From Dechloromonas sp. ZY10 (lineage in GTDB: Bacteria; Pseudomonadota; Gammaproteobacteria; Burkholderiales; Rhodocyclaceae), in NCBI RefSeq assembly GCF_041378895.1, contig NZ_CP144212.1, positions 647,001-711,000 on the forward strand: a stretch of 64,000 bases of DNA, given 5' to 3'. Each line of letters starts with the position of its first letter. Position 1 is the stretch's first letter. The notes below the pieces were generated by a model, which had not been told where the DNA came from, searched no databases, and saw nothing but the letters and a program-made list of their open reading frames with translations. A program made the translations under genes and the position numbers. This document shows positions 35,018-43,731 of the stretch, one piece after another.

Positions 35018-36598
35018 TCAGCCAATCCCCCATTTCTTCAGCTTGGCCGCGATTTTGCTGTGCGAGACGCCGAGGCGGGCGGCGAGTTTGCGGCTGGAGG
35101 GGTGCTGCGGGTAGAGCGCGGCGAGGATCTCGCGCTCGCGTTCGCCGATCAGGTGTTCCCAGTCGGCGTCGGCGGCAATCGCGCTTGCCGCCTGTACTGG
35201 CGGCTGCTCGCTGCCGCCCTGGGCGGCGACGGCGGTGCCGGCAAGTTCGAGGTCGGCGGCGCTAAGCCAGGCTTGGTCGCTGAGGGTGACCGCGCGGAAG
35301 ATGACGTTCTGCAATTGCCGCACATTGCCCGGCCAGGTGGCCTGGCGCAGCGCCGCGACGGCGTCCGGGGTCAGCCGGCAGCGCGCCTTGCCGGCCTGCG
35401 CAGCGGCGCGCTCAATGGCCTGTTCGGCGAGCAGCAGGATGTCGTCGCCACGTTCGCGCAGCGGCGGCAGCTTGAGCGTCAGCACGTTGAGCCGGTAATA
35501 AAGGTCTTCGCGGAAACTGCGCTCGCCGACCATCTGCTCCAGCGGCCGGTGGGTGGCGCAGACGATGCGCACATCGACGCGCAATTCGCGCTCGCCGCCG
35601 ACCCGGCGATAGCTGCCGTCGTTGAGAAAGCGCAGCAGCTTGGCCTGCAGGTAGAGCGACATTTCGCCGATTTCGTCGAGAAAGACGGTGCCGCCGGCGG
35701 CCAGTTCGAGCAGGCCGGGCTTGCCGCCGCGCTGGGCGCCGCTGAAGGCGCCGGGGGTGTAGCCGAAGAGTTCGCTTTCGGCCAGGTTTTCCGGCACGGC
35801 GGCGCAGTTGAGCGCAAGGAAGGGCGCGCCGGCACGGCGGCTGGCGGCGTGGCAGGCGTGCGCCAGCAACTCCTTGCCGGTGCCGGTTTCGCCGAGGATC
35901 ATCAGCGGCGCCTCGACCCCGGCGACGCGTGCGGCACGCTGGCGCAGGTCGCGGATCGCCGGCGATTCGCCGAGGATGCGGTCGAAACCGGGAGCTTCGG
36001 CGTGCTGCAGGGCGAAGAACTGGCGGCTGATCCGGCTCGGCGCATGCAAGGTCAGGAGCCCGCCGGCGACCGGCGCCGGGCCGTTGTCGCGCGTTGGCTC
36101 GGCCTCGGCCAGCGGCCGCGCATCGAGCAGGAAAGTCTGGCCGCACAGCGAGACCTCGCGCGGCGGTAGCGAAAAGCCGCTGGCAACCAGTTCGCCGTGC
36201 AGTTCCGGCGCTGCATACAGTTCGCCGAAGCGGCAGCCGGCCAGCGTGCGGGCGCTGCCGCCGGCCAGCGCCGCCGCCGCCGCGTTGCCGACCACCACGC
36301 GGCCGTCGCCGTCGACCGCCAGCACCGGGTCGCTCATCCCGGCAAGCAGGGCTTCGAGGTAGAGGCGGCGACGCACGCCGGGCAGGATTTCGGCGACCGT
36401 CACCGCGAGTACGCCGGGCACGTCGCGCAGCGCTTGCGACAGTTCGTCGAAGCGCGGCTGCTCCAGTGCCGGCACGTCGATGTAGATGTGCTCCGGTTCG
36501 ACCTCGATCTGGCTGACATTCAGCTGGCGGCGGGCGATCACCATCAGCACGGCTTCGCCGAGGCCGACCCGGTCCTGATAGAGCACGTCGATACGCAT
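35018..36598 (-). CDS. TyrR-like sigma-54-type activator (ACT-PAS-AAA-HTH)
   Basis: A 526-residue aromatic-amino-acid-type regulator. An N-terminal ACT-like domain (MRIDVLYQDRVGLGEAVLMV) covers about 1-75 and a PAS domain (GMSDPVLAVDGDGRVVVGN) about 85-180. The AAA+ domain has Walker A GETGTGKE, the sigma-54 loop as GAFSGA in place of GAFTGA, and Walker B GGTVFLDEIGEMS. The C-terminal HTH is SSRKLAARLGVSHSKIAAKL. This is the TyrR/PhhR architecture. It is divergent from indolepyruvate ferredoxin oxidoreductase, whose promoter is of sigma-54 type, so it most probably activates that gene in response to aromatic amino acids. Confidence 0.88.
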   Translation of the reverse strand: MRIDVLYQDRVGLGEAVLMVIARRQLNVSQIEVEPEHIYIDVPALEQPRFDELSQALRDVPGVLAVTVAEILPGVRRRLYLEALLAGMSDPVLAVDGDGRVVVGNAAAAALAGGSARTLAGCRFGELYAAPELHGELVASGFSLPPREVSLCGQTFLLDARPLAEAEPTRDNGPAPVAGGLLTLHAPSRISRQFFALQHAEAPGFDRILGESPAIRDLRQRAARVAGVEAPLMILGETGTGKELLAHACHAASRRAGAPFLALNCAAVPENLAESELFGYTPGAFSGAQRGGKPGLLELAAGGTVFLDEIGEMSLYLQAKLLRFLNDGSYRRVGGERELRVDVRIVCATHRPLEQMVGERSFREDLYYRLNVLTLKLPPLRERGDDILLLAEQAIERAAAQAGKARCRLTPDAVAALRQATWPGNVRQLQNVIFRAVTLSDQAWLSAADLELAGTAVAAQGGSEQPPVQAASAIAADADWEHLIGEREREILAALYPQHPSSRKLAARLGVSHSKIAAKLKKWGIG

Positions 36599-36600
36599 AG

Positions 36601-36670
36601 TGTAATGAATTCAATACGGTGTAATGATTTTACAACGATTGTGCGGGTGATCTGTAATGAAATTGATACG
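36601..36670. promoter_or_regulatory. Three 18-bp operator-like repeats between the TyrR-like regulator and its target
   Basis: TGTAATGAATTCAATACG (36601-36618), TGTAATGATTTTACAACG (36620-36637) and TGTAATGAAATTGATACG (36653-36670) share TGTAATGA and an ACG end, and are near-palindromic. The first begins three bases upstream of the regulator's start codon, so it can also repress that gene. The group lies 60-135 bases upstream of the sigma-54 promoter, the usual place for activator sites. They resemble the TGTAAA-N6-TTTACA TyrR box loosely. Confidence 0.75.
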
Positions 36671-36733
36671 TCGGCGTCGGCAGCCACTCGCCTGATTTCC
36701 CCAAGGCCTTGTTTAAACATTGGTTTCGCTGGG

Positions 36734-36749
36734 TGGCACGGGCTTTGCC
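36734..36749 (+). promoter_or_regulatory. Sigma-54 (-24/-12) promoter
   Basis: TGGCACGGGCTTTGCC matches the TGGCAC-N5-TTGC consensus, with GG at 36735-36736 and GC at 36747-36748 exactly ten bases apart. It points at the leader ORF and indolepyruvate ferredoxin oxidoreductase. Confidence 0.82.
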
Positions 36750-36803
36750 ATAAGCCATCCCAGCGCTTATGCGCCGTTTGCCGACAATAACCAAGGAGAC
36801 ATC

Positions 36804-36875
36804 ATGCCCACCGCCCTGCCGCGATCCGCCGCGCCCGGCTGTTTCAATCCCGTGCCGTGCCGAGGTGAGGCATGA
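36804..36875 (+). CDS. 23-codon leader ORF coupled to indolepyruvate ferredoxin oxidoreductase
   Basis: The ATG has a near-ideal ribosome binding site (AAGGAGACATC). It encodes 23 residues beginning MPTALPRSAAPGCFNP and ending PCRGEA. The stop overlaps the ATG of the large gene (ATGA). The peptide has no membrane segment and no run of aromatic residues, so a classical attenuator is unlikely. Translational coupling is the simplest reading. The large gene also has its own GAGG six bases upstream. Confidence 0.45.
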   Translation: MPTALPRSAAPGCFNPVPCRGEA

Positions 36876-39800
36876 AGCCGAACGAGATTCCGCTGCACGA
36901 CGTCAGCCTCGACGACAAATACAAGGTCCAGAAAGGCCGCGTCTTCATGACCGGAACCCAGGCGCTGGTCCGCCTGCCGATGTTGCAACGCCTGCGCGAC
37001 CGTGCGCTGGGGCTGAATACCGCCGGCTACGTCACCGGCTATCGCGGCTCGCCGCTGGGTTCGGTCGATCAGGAATACGCCCGCGCTACCAAGGTGCTGG
37101 CCGAGCATCAGGTGCAGTTCCACCCGGCGGTCAACGAAGACCTCGCCGCCACTGCCGTCTGGGGCACGCAGCAACTGGCGCTCGACCCCGAAGCCGCCTG
37201 CGACGGCGTGTTTTCGATCTGGTATGGCAAGGGGCCGGGCGTGGATCGCAGCGGCGATGTCTTCCGCCACGCCAACGCCGCCGGCACCGCCCGCCACGGT
37301 GGCGTGCTGGTGATCGCTGGCGACGACCACGCGGCCAAGTCCTCGACCTTTCCGCACCAGACCGAGCATGTGTTCAAGGCGATGATGATGCCGGTGCTGG
37401 CCCCGGCCAATATCCAGGAATACCTCGACTACGGCCTGCACGGCTTTGCCATGTCGCGCTATTCCGGCTGCTGGGTCGCCTTCAAGGCGCTGGCCGATAC
37501 CGTCGAGACCGCCGGCACGGTGACGATTGACCCGTTCGCGGTCGACATCAAGATTCCCGAAGATTTCCCGCTGCCAGAAGACGGCCTCAACATCCGCTGG
37601 CCGGACCCGCCGCTGGTGCAGGAAGCGCGCCTGATCAACCACAAGCTCTACGCCGCGCTGGCTTATTGCCGTGCCAACCAGCTTGATCGCACGGTGATCG
37701 ACAGCCCGGCGCCGCGCCTCGGCATCGTCACCTGCGGCAAGAGCTACCTCGACGTGCGCCAGGCCTTCGACGACCTCGGCATCGACGAGGCGCTGGCGGC
37801 GCAGATCGGCATCCGCCTGTACAAGGTCGGCATGGTCTGGCCGCTGGAGGCCGAAGGCATCCGCCGCTTTGCCGAAGGCCTGGACGAAATCCTGGTCATT
37901 GAAGAAAAGCGTCAGCTGCTCGAATATCAGATCAAGGAGGCGCTCTACAACTGGAAGGAAGAAGTCCGCCCGCGCGTGATCGGCAAGTTCGACGAAAAGG
38001 GCGAGTGGGCGCTGCCGCACGGCAACTGGCTGCTGCCGGCCGCCGCCGACCTGACCCCAGCGATGATCGCGCGGGTGATCGCCGCCCGCATCGCCCGCTT
38101 CCACACCTCCGAACGCATCGAAAAGCGCCTCGCCTTCTTGAACGACAAGGAAGCCGCGCTCGCCGCCAGCAGCGTGCCCATCGTGCGCACCCCGCATTTC
38201 TGCTCCGGCTGCCCGCACAACACCTCGACCCGCGTGCCGGAAGGCTCGCAGGCGCTGGCCGGGATCGGCTGCCATTACATGGCGACCTGGCTCTCGCCGG
38301 AGCAGACCACCGCCTTCTGCCAGATGGGCGGCGAAGGCGTCGCCTGGCTCGGCCGCGCGCCCTTCACCAAGCGCCAGCATGTCTTCGCCAATCTCGGCGA
38401 CGGCACCTATTTCCACTCCGGCCTGCTCGCCATCCGCGCCGCCGTAGCGGCCAAGGCCAACATCACCTACAAGATTTTGTTCAACGACGCAGTGGCGATG
38501 ACCGGCGGCCAGCCGCACGACGGCAGCTTGAGCGTGCCGATCATCAGCCGCCAGCTGCAGGCCGAAGGCGTCGGCCGGATTGTCGTGGTCAGCGACCGCC
38601 CCGAGCTATTCACCGCCGAGGTCGGCCTCGCCAGCGGCACCGAAGTCCGCCACCGCGATGAACTCGATGCCGTGCAGCGCGAATTGCGCGAGATTCCCGG
38701 CGTCACCGCGTTGATCTACGAACAGACCTGCGCCGCCGAAAAGCGCCGCCGCCGCAAGCGCGGCAAGTTTCCCGATCCGGCGGTGCGGGCGGTGATCAAC
38801 GAGGCGGTGTGCGACAACTGCGGCGACTGCAGCGCGCAGTCCAACTGTTTATCGGTCACTACGGTCGACACGCCGTTCGGGCGAAAACGCCAGATCGACC
38901 AATCGAGCTGCAACAAGGATTTTTCCTGCGTCAAAGGCTTCTGCCCCAGCTTCGTCACCGTTGAAGGCGGGCAACTGCGCAAGCAGGCGGCGCTGGCCGT
39001 CGGCGACGAACTGTTCGCCACGCTGCCCGAACCGCAGCTGCCGCCGCTAGACCGGCCGTGGAACATCCTGGTCAATGGCGTCGGCGGTACCGGCGTGGTG
39101 ACCATCGGCGCCTTGCTCGGCATGGCCGCCCACCTCGAAGGCAAGAACGTCAGTACCCTCGACATGGCCGGGCTGGCACAAAAGGGCGGCGCGGTCTGGT
39201 CGCACATCCGCATCGCCGCCGACGGCAGCCCGATCCACGCCGCCCGCATCGCTGCCGGCGAGGCCGACGCGCTGCTCGGCTGCGACCTGGTGGTCTCGGC
39301 CGGCGACGAAACCCTGGCCAAACTGCAGGCCGGCGTCTCGCGCGCCATCGTCAATACCGCCGAGGGGATGACCAGCGAGTTCGTGCGTGGTTTTGCCCGC
39401 CAGGCCAGAACCGGCGACGTGCAGGCCAACCCCGACCCGCAATTCGGCGCCAGCGGCATGCAGCAACGCATCGCCGCCGCGCTCGCCGCCGGCGACGGTG
39501 AATTTCTCGACGCCACGGCACTGGCCACCGCGCTGCTCGGCGACTCGATTGCCACCAACCCCTTCATGCTCGGCATGGCCTGGCAGCGCGGGCTGATCCC
39601 GCTGTCGGCCGGCGCCATCCTGCGCGCCATCGAAATCAACGGCGCCGCTGTCGCCGCCAACATCCGCGCCTTCCACTGGGGGCGGCTGGCAGCGGTCGAT
39701 CTGCCGCAGGTGCTGCGCCTGGCACGCGGCGAGTCGGCGGCCGCCTCTGCCGTCGCTTCTGCCGCGACTTCCGTCGCTGCCTTGCCGCTGGCCGAACTGG

Positions 39801-40465
39801 TCGAGCAACGCGCCGCGCATCTGGTCGAGTATCAGGATCAGGCCTATGCCGCCCGCTACCGGCAGGCGGTCGAGCGCATCCGCGTTGCCGAACAGCGGGT
39901 TTTGCCGGGGAGCGAGGCGTTGACCGTGGCGGTGGCGCACAACTACCACAAGTTGCTGGCGATCAAGGACGAGTACGAAGTCGCCCGCCTGCACCGCGAC
40001 CCGGCCTTCCAGGCCAAACTCGCGGCACAGTTTGAGGGCGACTACCGGGTGGTGCACCACTTCGCTCCGCCGGTACTCAACGGCAACAACCCGCAAAAGC
40101 GCCGCTTCGGCCCCTGGACCACGCCGCTGCTTAGCCTGCTCGCCCGCTGCCGCCGCCTGCGCAACACCGCGCTCGACCCCTTCGCCCACAGCCACGACCG
40201 CCAGCTCGACCGGCAACTGCTCGCCGACTACGAGCAACTGCTCGCCCGCGTCGAACAGGAACTCAGCCCGGCCAACCACGCCGCTGCTGTTGCCTTGGCC
40301 AGCCTGCCGGCGGACATTCGCGGCTACGGCCCGGTCCGCGAACGCTACGCCCAACGCGCCGAAGAACGCCGCCGCGACCTCTGGCAAGACTTCACCCTCG
40401 GCCGCCCGCCGGGCAAGACAGGCGGGCGCGGCAAGGCGCTGAAAATCCCGGTCGTGAGTCGTTGA
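36872..40465 (+). CDS. Indolepyruvate ferredoxin oxidoreductase, fused alpha-beta form
   Basis: A 1197-residue fusion of the IorA and IorB activities. It oxidatively decarboxylates aryl-2-oxoacids (indole-, phenyl- and hydroxyphenylpyruvate) to the aryl-acetyl-CoA, reducing ferredoxin. The N-terminal part has the pyrimidine-binding domain (VTGYRGSPLGSVDQEY). The TPP-binding region is ANLGDGTYFHSGL...FNDAVAMTGGQP. Cysteine-rich segments include HFCSGCPHN and CDNCGDCSAQSNC with CVKGFCPSF, suited to Fe-S binding. The C-terminal gamma-type domain (from about 730) starts NILVNGVGGTGVVTIGALLG. It belongs to amino-acid transamination/degradation and is expected to be driven by the TyrR-like activator and sigma-54. 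Confidence 0.93.
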   Translation: MKPNEIPLHDVSLDDKYKVQKGRVFMTGTQALVRLPMLQRLRDRALGLNTAGYVTGYRGSPLGSVDQEYARATKVLAEHQVQFHPAVNEDLAATAVWGTQQLALDPEAACDGVFSIWYGKGPGVDRSGDVFRHANAAGTARHGGVLVIAGDDHAAKSSTFPHQTEHVFKAMMMPVLAPANIQEYLDYGLHGFAMSRYSGCWVAFKALADTVETAGTVTIDPFAVDIKIPEDFPLPEDGLNIRWPDPPLVQEARLINHKLYAALAYCRANQLDRTVIDSPAPRLGIVTCGKSYLDVRQAFDDLGIDEALAAQIGIRLYKVGMVWPLEAEGIRRFAEGLDEILVIEEKRQLLEYQIKEALYNWKEEVRPRVIGKFDEKGEWALPHGNWLLPAAADLTPAMIARVIAARIARFHTSERIEKRLAFLNDKEAALAASSVPIVRTPHFCSGCPHNTSTRVPEGSQALAGIGCHYMATWLSPEQTTAFCQMGGEGVAWLGRAPFTKRQHVFANLGDGTYFHSGLLAIRAAVAAKANITYKILFNDAVAMTGGQPHDGSLSVPIISRQLQAEGVGRIVVVSDRPELFTAEVGLASGTEVRHRDELDAVQRELREIPGVTALIYEQTCAAEKRRRRKRGKFPDPAVRAVINEAVCDNCGDCSAQSNCLSVTTVDTPFGRKRQIDQSSCNKDFSCVKGFCPSFVTVEGGQLRKQAALAVGDELFATLPEPQLPPLDRPWNILVNGVGGTGVVTIGALLGMAAHLEGKNVSTLDMAGLAQKGGAVWSHIRIAADGSPIHAARIAAGEADALLGCDLVVSAGDETLAKLQAGVSRAIVNTAEGMTSEFVRGFARQARTGDVQANPDPQFGASGMQQRIAAALAAGDGEFLDATALATALLGDSIATNPFMLGMAWQRGLIPLSAGAILRAIEINGAAVAANIRAFHWGRLAAVDLPQVLRLARGESAAASAVASAATSVAALPLAELVEQRAAHLVEYQDQAYAARYRQAVERIRVAEQRVLPGSEALTVAVAHNYHKLLAIKDEYEVARLHRDPAFQAKLAAQFEGDYRVVHHFAPPVLNGNNPQKRRFGPWTTPLLSLLARCRRLRNTALDPFAHSHDRQLDRQLLADYEQLLARVEQELSPANHAAAVALASLPADIRGYGPVRERYAQRAEERRRDLWQDFTLGRPPGKTGGRGKALKIPVVSR

Positions 40466-40477
40466 CCGTGATTTTTA

Positions 40478-40487
40478 CGGTCGACCG
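40478..40487. repeat. CGGTCGACCG copy at the 3' end of the oxidoreductase gene
   Basis: TTTTTACGGTCGACCGG lies 13 bases after the stop codon and just before the terminator. A partner half-copy, TTGACCGTG, spans the stop codon, so the two can pair (GACCGT/ACGGTC). Confidence 0.72.
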
Positions 40488-40498
40488 GCTGAGATGAC

Positions 40499-40528
40499 AA
40501 AAAGCCCGGCGGTGTGCCGGGCTTTTTT
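40499..40528. terminator. Bidirectional terminator between the oxidoreductase and DUF4214 genes
   Basis: AAAAAGCCCGGC/GCCGGGCTTTTTT form a 12-bp stem with a five-base loop. It serves the plus-strand oxidoreductase and the convergent minus-strand gene ending at 40573. Confidence 0.88.
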
Positions 40529-40572
40529 CGTTTGCCGCCGAGCGATCCCGGCGATTTCTACGCTTCCCTTGG

Positions 40573-42435
40573 CTACAGACTGATATCCCCAACGGCAAGA
40601 GCATTGAATCCATTCAGATCGTAAATGGTGGCCATGCCCGGGTTTACTCCGACCAGGGTAATCATTTCCGAATGGCCATCATTCCCGGATACGGTAAGAA
40701 GTACATTGGTTGAGTATTTTGAATAAATATTCAACAGGATGTGGTTACTGATCTGGATGCTGTCATCAGCACCGAAATTATTAATATTGGCCTGTCCGAA
40801 ACTGCCGTCACTGTAATTGGTGATGGTGATGCCACCGATGGTCAAAGTGGCATCAACCGGGTGTGATTTGTTGATATCAACAGTGAATTTTTTCGCCCCG
40901 CCGCTGGCATCATAGGTCTGCATGGGCATGGCATCGGAGCCATTCGAGGCCGATCGGATATCGATTGTCTGACTGGGGGCCGAGCTTGTGGAGGCGGAAC
41001 TGCTCGTTGTACTGGAATCGGTGGTCGTGCCTGTACCTGCCGTTGCCTGCGTCAGCTTAATGTCTCCGACCGGAAGTGCATTGAATCCATTCAGATCATA
41101 AATGGTAGCCATGTTCGGGTTGGCGCCCATCAATGTCACTGTTTCCATATGACCGTTGCTGCCGTCGATATTCAAGACGACGTTTTTCGAATCTTTCGAG
41201 AAAATATTCAGCAGACTTTGATTACTGATCTGGATGCTGTCGTCGCTTCCGAAATTGGTGATGCTGGCTTGACCGCGGCTGCCATCGTTGTAATTGGTGA
41301 TGGTGATGCCTGCAATGGTGGTCGTGGCATCAACCGGATGCGATTTGTTGATGTCGATGACGAAGCTCTTTGCCCCGGTTCCGGCATCGTATGTTTTCAG
41401 CGGCATCGAGTCCGCGCCATTGGATGCAGATCTGATATCGACAACTTGACTCGACCCTGTGCTTGGGGTCGTGGTTCCGGTGCCAGTGGTGGTGCCAGTG
41501 GTGGAGGCGCTGGCATCGTCGTTGGTTATTGTCCCGGTGACGGTGATCGGTGCTGTCAGCTTGGTTCCCGAAAACTGTATGGCAACCGATTCATTGGCTT
41601 CATACGTGGTGTCGCCTTTGATCGCAACCGAGACCGAGGCGGTCTTGCTCCCGGCAGCGAAAGTCACCGTGCCGCTAGCCGAGACAAAGTCTACGTTGGG
41701 AGTTGCCGTACCTGTACTCAGTGTTTGGTAGGTAACAGAGATACTCGAACTTGCAGCGTGATCCAAGGTCAAGTCAAAGACCATATTGGTCGTACCCGAG
41801 TTTCCCTCCGAGATATTGGGGCGTGTGGCGGTTAGGGAATAAGTGCTCTGGCTACCGCTACTTCCTTGCAATGAATTGATGACGTCGCCGGCTGTATTTA
41901 GCGCAGATACCAAACCTGAACTGCTTGTTACCGTTGCCAGCCAGGACTTGATACTGTTGAGTCCCGTTGAGCTGAGCGACGCGTAGGCTGCTTGTTTGGC
42001 CGTGGTGTCTAGGTTTGAAGTGAATGTGGTAGCTGCCGTTACTTTTGAGTCAACGGCAGTTTTATCGGTGGACTGGGCGCCAGAGCAGATCGCGTTTGCA
42101 ACTGTGCCAATATTCAATGTTCCCCGATTTAATTGGTCGGCCCAGTAACTCTGCCCGGCTGCCTCAGGGGCGCGGCCAAAAAGGTTTTGATAGACCGTTT
42201 GCACAATTTCTGCATTTGATTTATTTGAAAATAGAGCAGTATATTCTTGCGATTTTGAAAACGTGTTGTAAAGATCGACCAAGTTGCCTTTGTAGCCAAG
42301 CCAGTAGTTCAGGCCAGCAAAATCTGCGGGGCGGTTGAAAAAGGTGATGTATGCGTTTTCAATTTGTTTGGTTGTGATTGATCCTGTATTTTTTTCGTTT
42401 GCAAGTGCGCTGATCAAATCGCTGGTGCTGCTCAT
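40573..42435 (-). CDS. Surface or secreted protein with DUF4214, Calx-beta and duplicated C-terminal module
   Basis: A 620-residue Ser/Thr/Asn-rich protein without a signal peptide, as for type I secreted proteins. The N-terminus has two DUF4214 units (AYITFFNRPADFAGLNYWL at about 28, VYQNLFGRAPEAAGQSYWAD at about 80). A Calx-beta domain (about 205-310) ends ITVTGTITNDD. After a Thr/Gly linker come two 131-residue copies of one module (331-461 and 490-620), each starting DIRSASNG and ending IYDLNGFNAL-VGDI. The two are 94/131 identical by hand count. Composition is less GC-rich than the neighbours. Function is probably adhesive or S-layer-like; the export machinery is not in the window. Confidence 0.78.
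   Translation of the reverse strand: MSSTSDLISALANEKNTGSITTKQIENAYITFFNRPADFAGLNYWLGYKGNLVDLYNTFSKSQEYTALFSNKSNAEIVQTVYQNLFGRAPEAAGQSYWADQLNRGTLNIGTVANAICSGAQSTDKTAVDSKVTAATTFTSNLDTTAKQAAYASLSSTGLNSIKSWLATVTSSSGLVSALNTAGDVINSLQGSSGSQSTYSLTATRPNISEGNSGTTNMVFDLTLDHAASSSISVTYQTLSTGTATPNVDFVSASGTVTFAAGSKTASVSVAIKGDTTYEANESVAIQFSGTKLTAPITVTGTITNDDASASTTGTTTGTGTTTPSTGSSQVVDIRSASNGADSMPLKTYDAGTGAKSFVIDINKSHPVDATTTIAGITITNYNDGSRGQASITNFGSDDSIQISNQSLLNIFSKDSKNVVLNIDGSNGHMETVTLMGANPNMATIYDLNGFNALPVGDIKLTQATAGTGTTTDSSTTSSSASTSSAPSQTIDIRSASNGSDAMPMQTYDASGGAKKFTVDINKSHPVDATLTIGGITITNYSDGSFGQANINNFGADDSIQISNHILLNIYSKYSTNVLLTVSGNDGHSEMITLVGVNPGMATIYDLNGFNALAVGDISL
40576..41445 (-). repeat. Tandem duplication of a 393-bp coding module
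   Basis: The last 393 coding bases (40576-40968) and the preceding copy (41053-41445) encode the two similar 131-residue modules. They are separated by an 84-base Thr/Ser-rich linker. DNA similarity is visible by eye, for example in the IYDLNGFNAL and DINKSHPVDA codons. Confidence 0.8.
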
Positions 42436-42535
42436 TGTGAGAATTCCCCCCGAAAATTGTGTCTGCGGTAATTCGCGTAAAATTTTTGTATGTTTTTCAA
42501 GTCGGTTAAGGATTGCCTGAACAAGTGCATCCTCG

Positions 42536-42588
42536 AAAAATTGGATAGATGAAAATTATTGGGTTGCAGAACGCCAAATCCAATTTTT
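42536..42588. repeat. Inverted repeat between the two DUF4214 genes
   Basis: AAAAATTGGAT at 42536-42546 and ATCCAATTTTT at 42578-42588 are perfect 11-bp arms, 31 bases apart, in an AT-rich 185-base gap. A smaller hairpin (ACCATC/GATGGT, 42602-42618) lies next to the downstream gene's stop. Either could be a terminator or a regulator site. Confidence 0.5.
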
Positions 42589-42620
42589 TGCACTTATGCA
42601 GACCATCCTTAAGATGGTTT

Positions 42621-43598
42621 TCAGGTGATGTCGATGCCGTTCTGGATCACGCCGATCAGCGCAGCCTTGTTTTCGGTCGATTCGGAGAAATTGACCAGCA
42701 GTCCGGTCTTGTCCACGCCGCCCGACGCGAGCTGGCCTTTCCAGTAGTCGTAGCCGCCCTGGTCCGGGCTGCGGTGAAGGACGTTGCTGTAGAGCTTGGT
42801 GATCAGGATGTCGGCCGAAGGATTGTTGCCGCCGTACAGGGTGGCGAACTCCTGGCTTTCGGTAAAGGCCGATGCGGCGGCTTTGAGCGAGGCGCCGTTG
42901 TCGATGGTGGTGATCCAGTACTTGAGGCCATCCTTGTCCGGGGTGCGGTTGAAGGCGGCCTGATACAGGCGGTAGGCCTGGCCGGCGTTGCCGTCGCTGT
43001 CCATGGCCAGGGTCTTGTCGGCAAACTTGATGCGTTCGACGTTGGTCAGGTTGTCGGTGCCTTCGGCGGCGCTGCTGACATTCCAGGCCGAGCCGTTTTT
43101 CTGGATCGTGTAGGAGGACGAGTTGCCGGAATAAACGGCAGTATCCGAACCGTTGCCGCCATCGATCAGGTCGTTGCCGGCACCGCCGGTCAGGGTGTCG
43201 TTACCGCCGTAGCCGAGCAGGGTGTCGTTGCCGGAGGTTCCCGTAATCGTGTCGTTGTCGCGCAGCCAGAAAGCTTGTTCGGCTTGCGGCCCCGGTGCCT
43301 GTCCATCGTAACCCTTATCAAAGGAGTTGTCGGTTCCGGGGACTGAAAGATTGCTATAGGTCAGGAGCAGTTGCCCGTTCTTGCTGATGGTAATGCCGGT
43401 GCCGGTGCCGCCCACCCAGTCGTTGTTGCTGTCGTAGGTCATGCCAGAACCGGTGATCACCGCCGAATAGCCGTTCGACATCGAAACCGAAATTTTGCTG
43501 GCGCTCTTTTCCAGGACGGTCTGTTTGACGTTGTCGCTCATCGCCTGGTTGATGTCGTTGGACATGCTGGCGCCGCTTTGCAGAACTACGCTTGCCAT
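42621..43598 (-). CDS. RTX-type calcium-binding protein with DUF4214 domain
   Basis: A 325-residue protein. The middle has RTX nonapeptides (GTSGNDTLLGYGGNDTLTGG and GAGNDLIDGGNGSDTAVYSG), the mark of type I secretion substrates that fold on binding calcium outside the cell. The C-terminal ~110 residues are DUF4214 (YRLYQAAFNRTPDKDGLKYW, YSNVLHRSPDQGGYDYWKG). No N-terminal signal peptide is present. It shares the DUF4214 fold with the next gene in the same direction, so the two may form one surface structure. Confidence 0.85.
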   Translation of the reverse strand: MASVVLQSGASMSNDINQAMSDNVKQTVLEKSASKISVSMSNGYSAVITGSGMTYDSNNDWVGGTGTGITISKNGQLLLTYSNLSVPGTDNSFDKGYDGQAPGPQAEQAFWLRDNDTITGTSGNDTLLGYGGNDTLTGGAGNDLIDGGNGSDTAVYSGNSSSYTIQKNGSAWNVSSAAEGTDNLTNVERIKFADKTLAMDSDGNAGQAYRLYQAAFNRTPDKDGLKYWITTIDNGASLKAAASAFTESQEFATLYGGNNPSADILITKLYSNVLHRSPDQGGYDYWKGQLASGGVDKTGLLVNFSESTENKAALIGVIQNGIDIT

Positions 43599-43731
43599 TC
43601 CTTTTTCCCTCTTTTGGTTTAATCAAGACTGGCTATGCTATTCAGCCATTTCGGGGGAATCAATTGGGATTTTTGTGTTTTTGATCTGCCTTAAAAAAAC
43701 AGCGGCTTTATCTGTAAAGTAGTTGGCAAAA

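Noticed and set aside
36767..38518. 583-codon minus-strand frame opposite the indolepyruvate oxidoreductase
   Set aside because: Antisense shadow; the plus-strand protein has clear TPP and Fe-S motifs.
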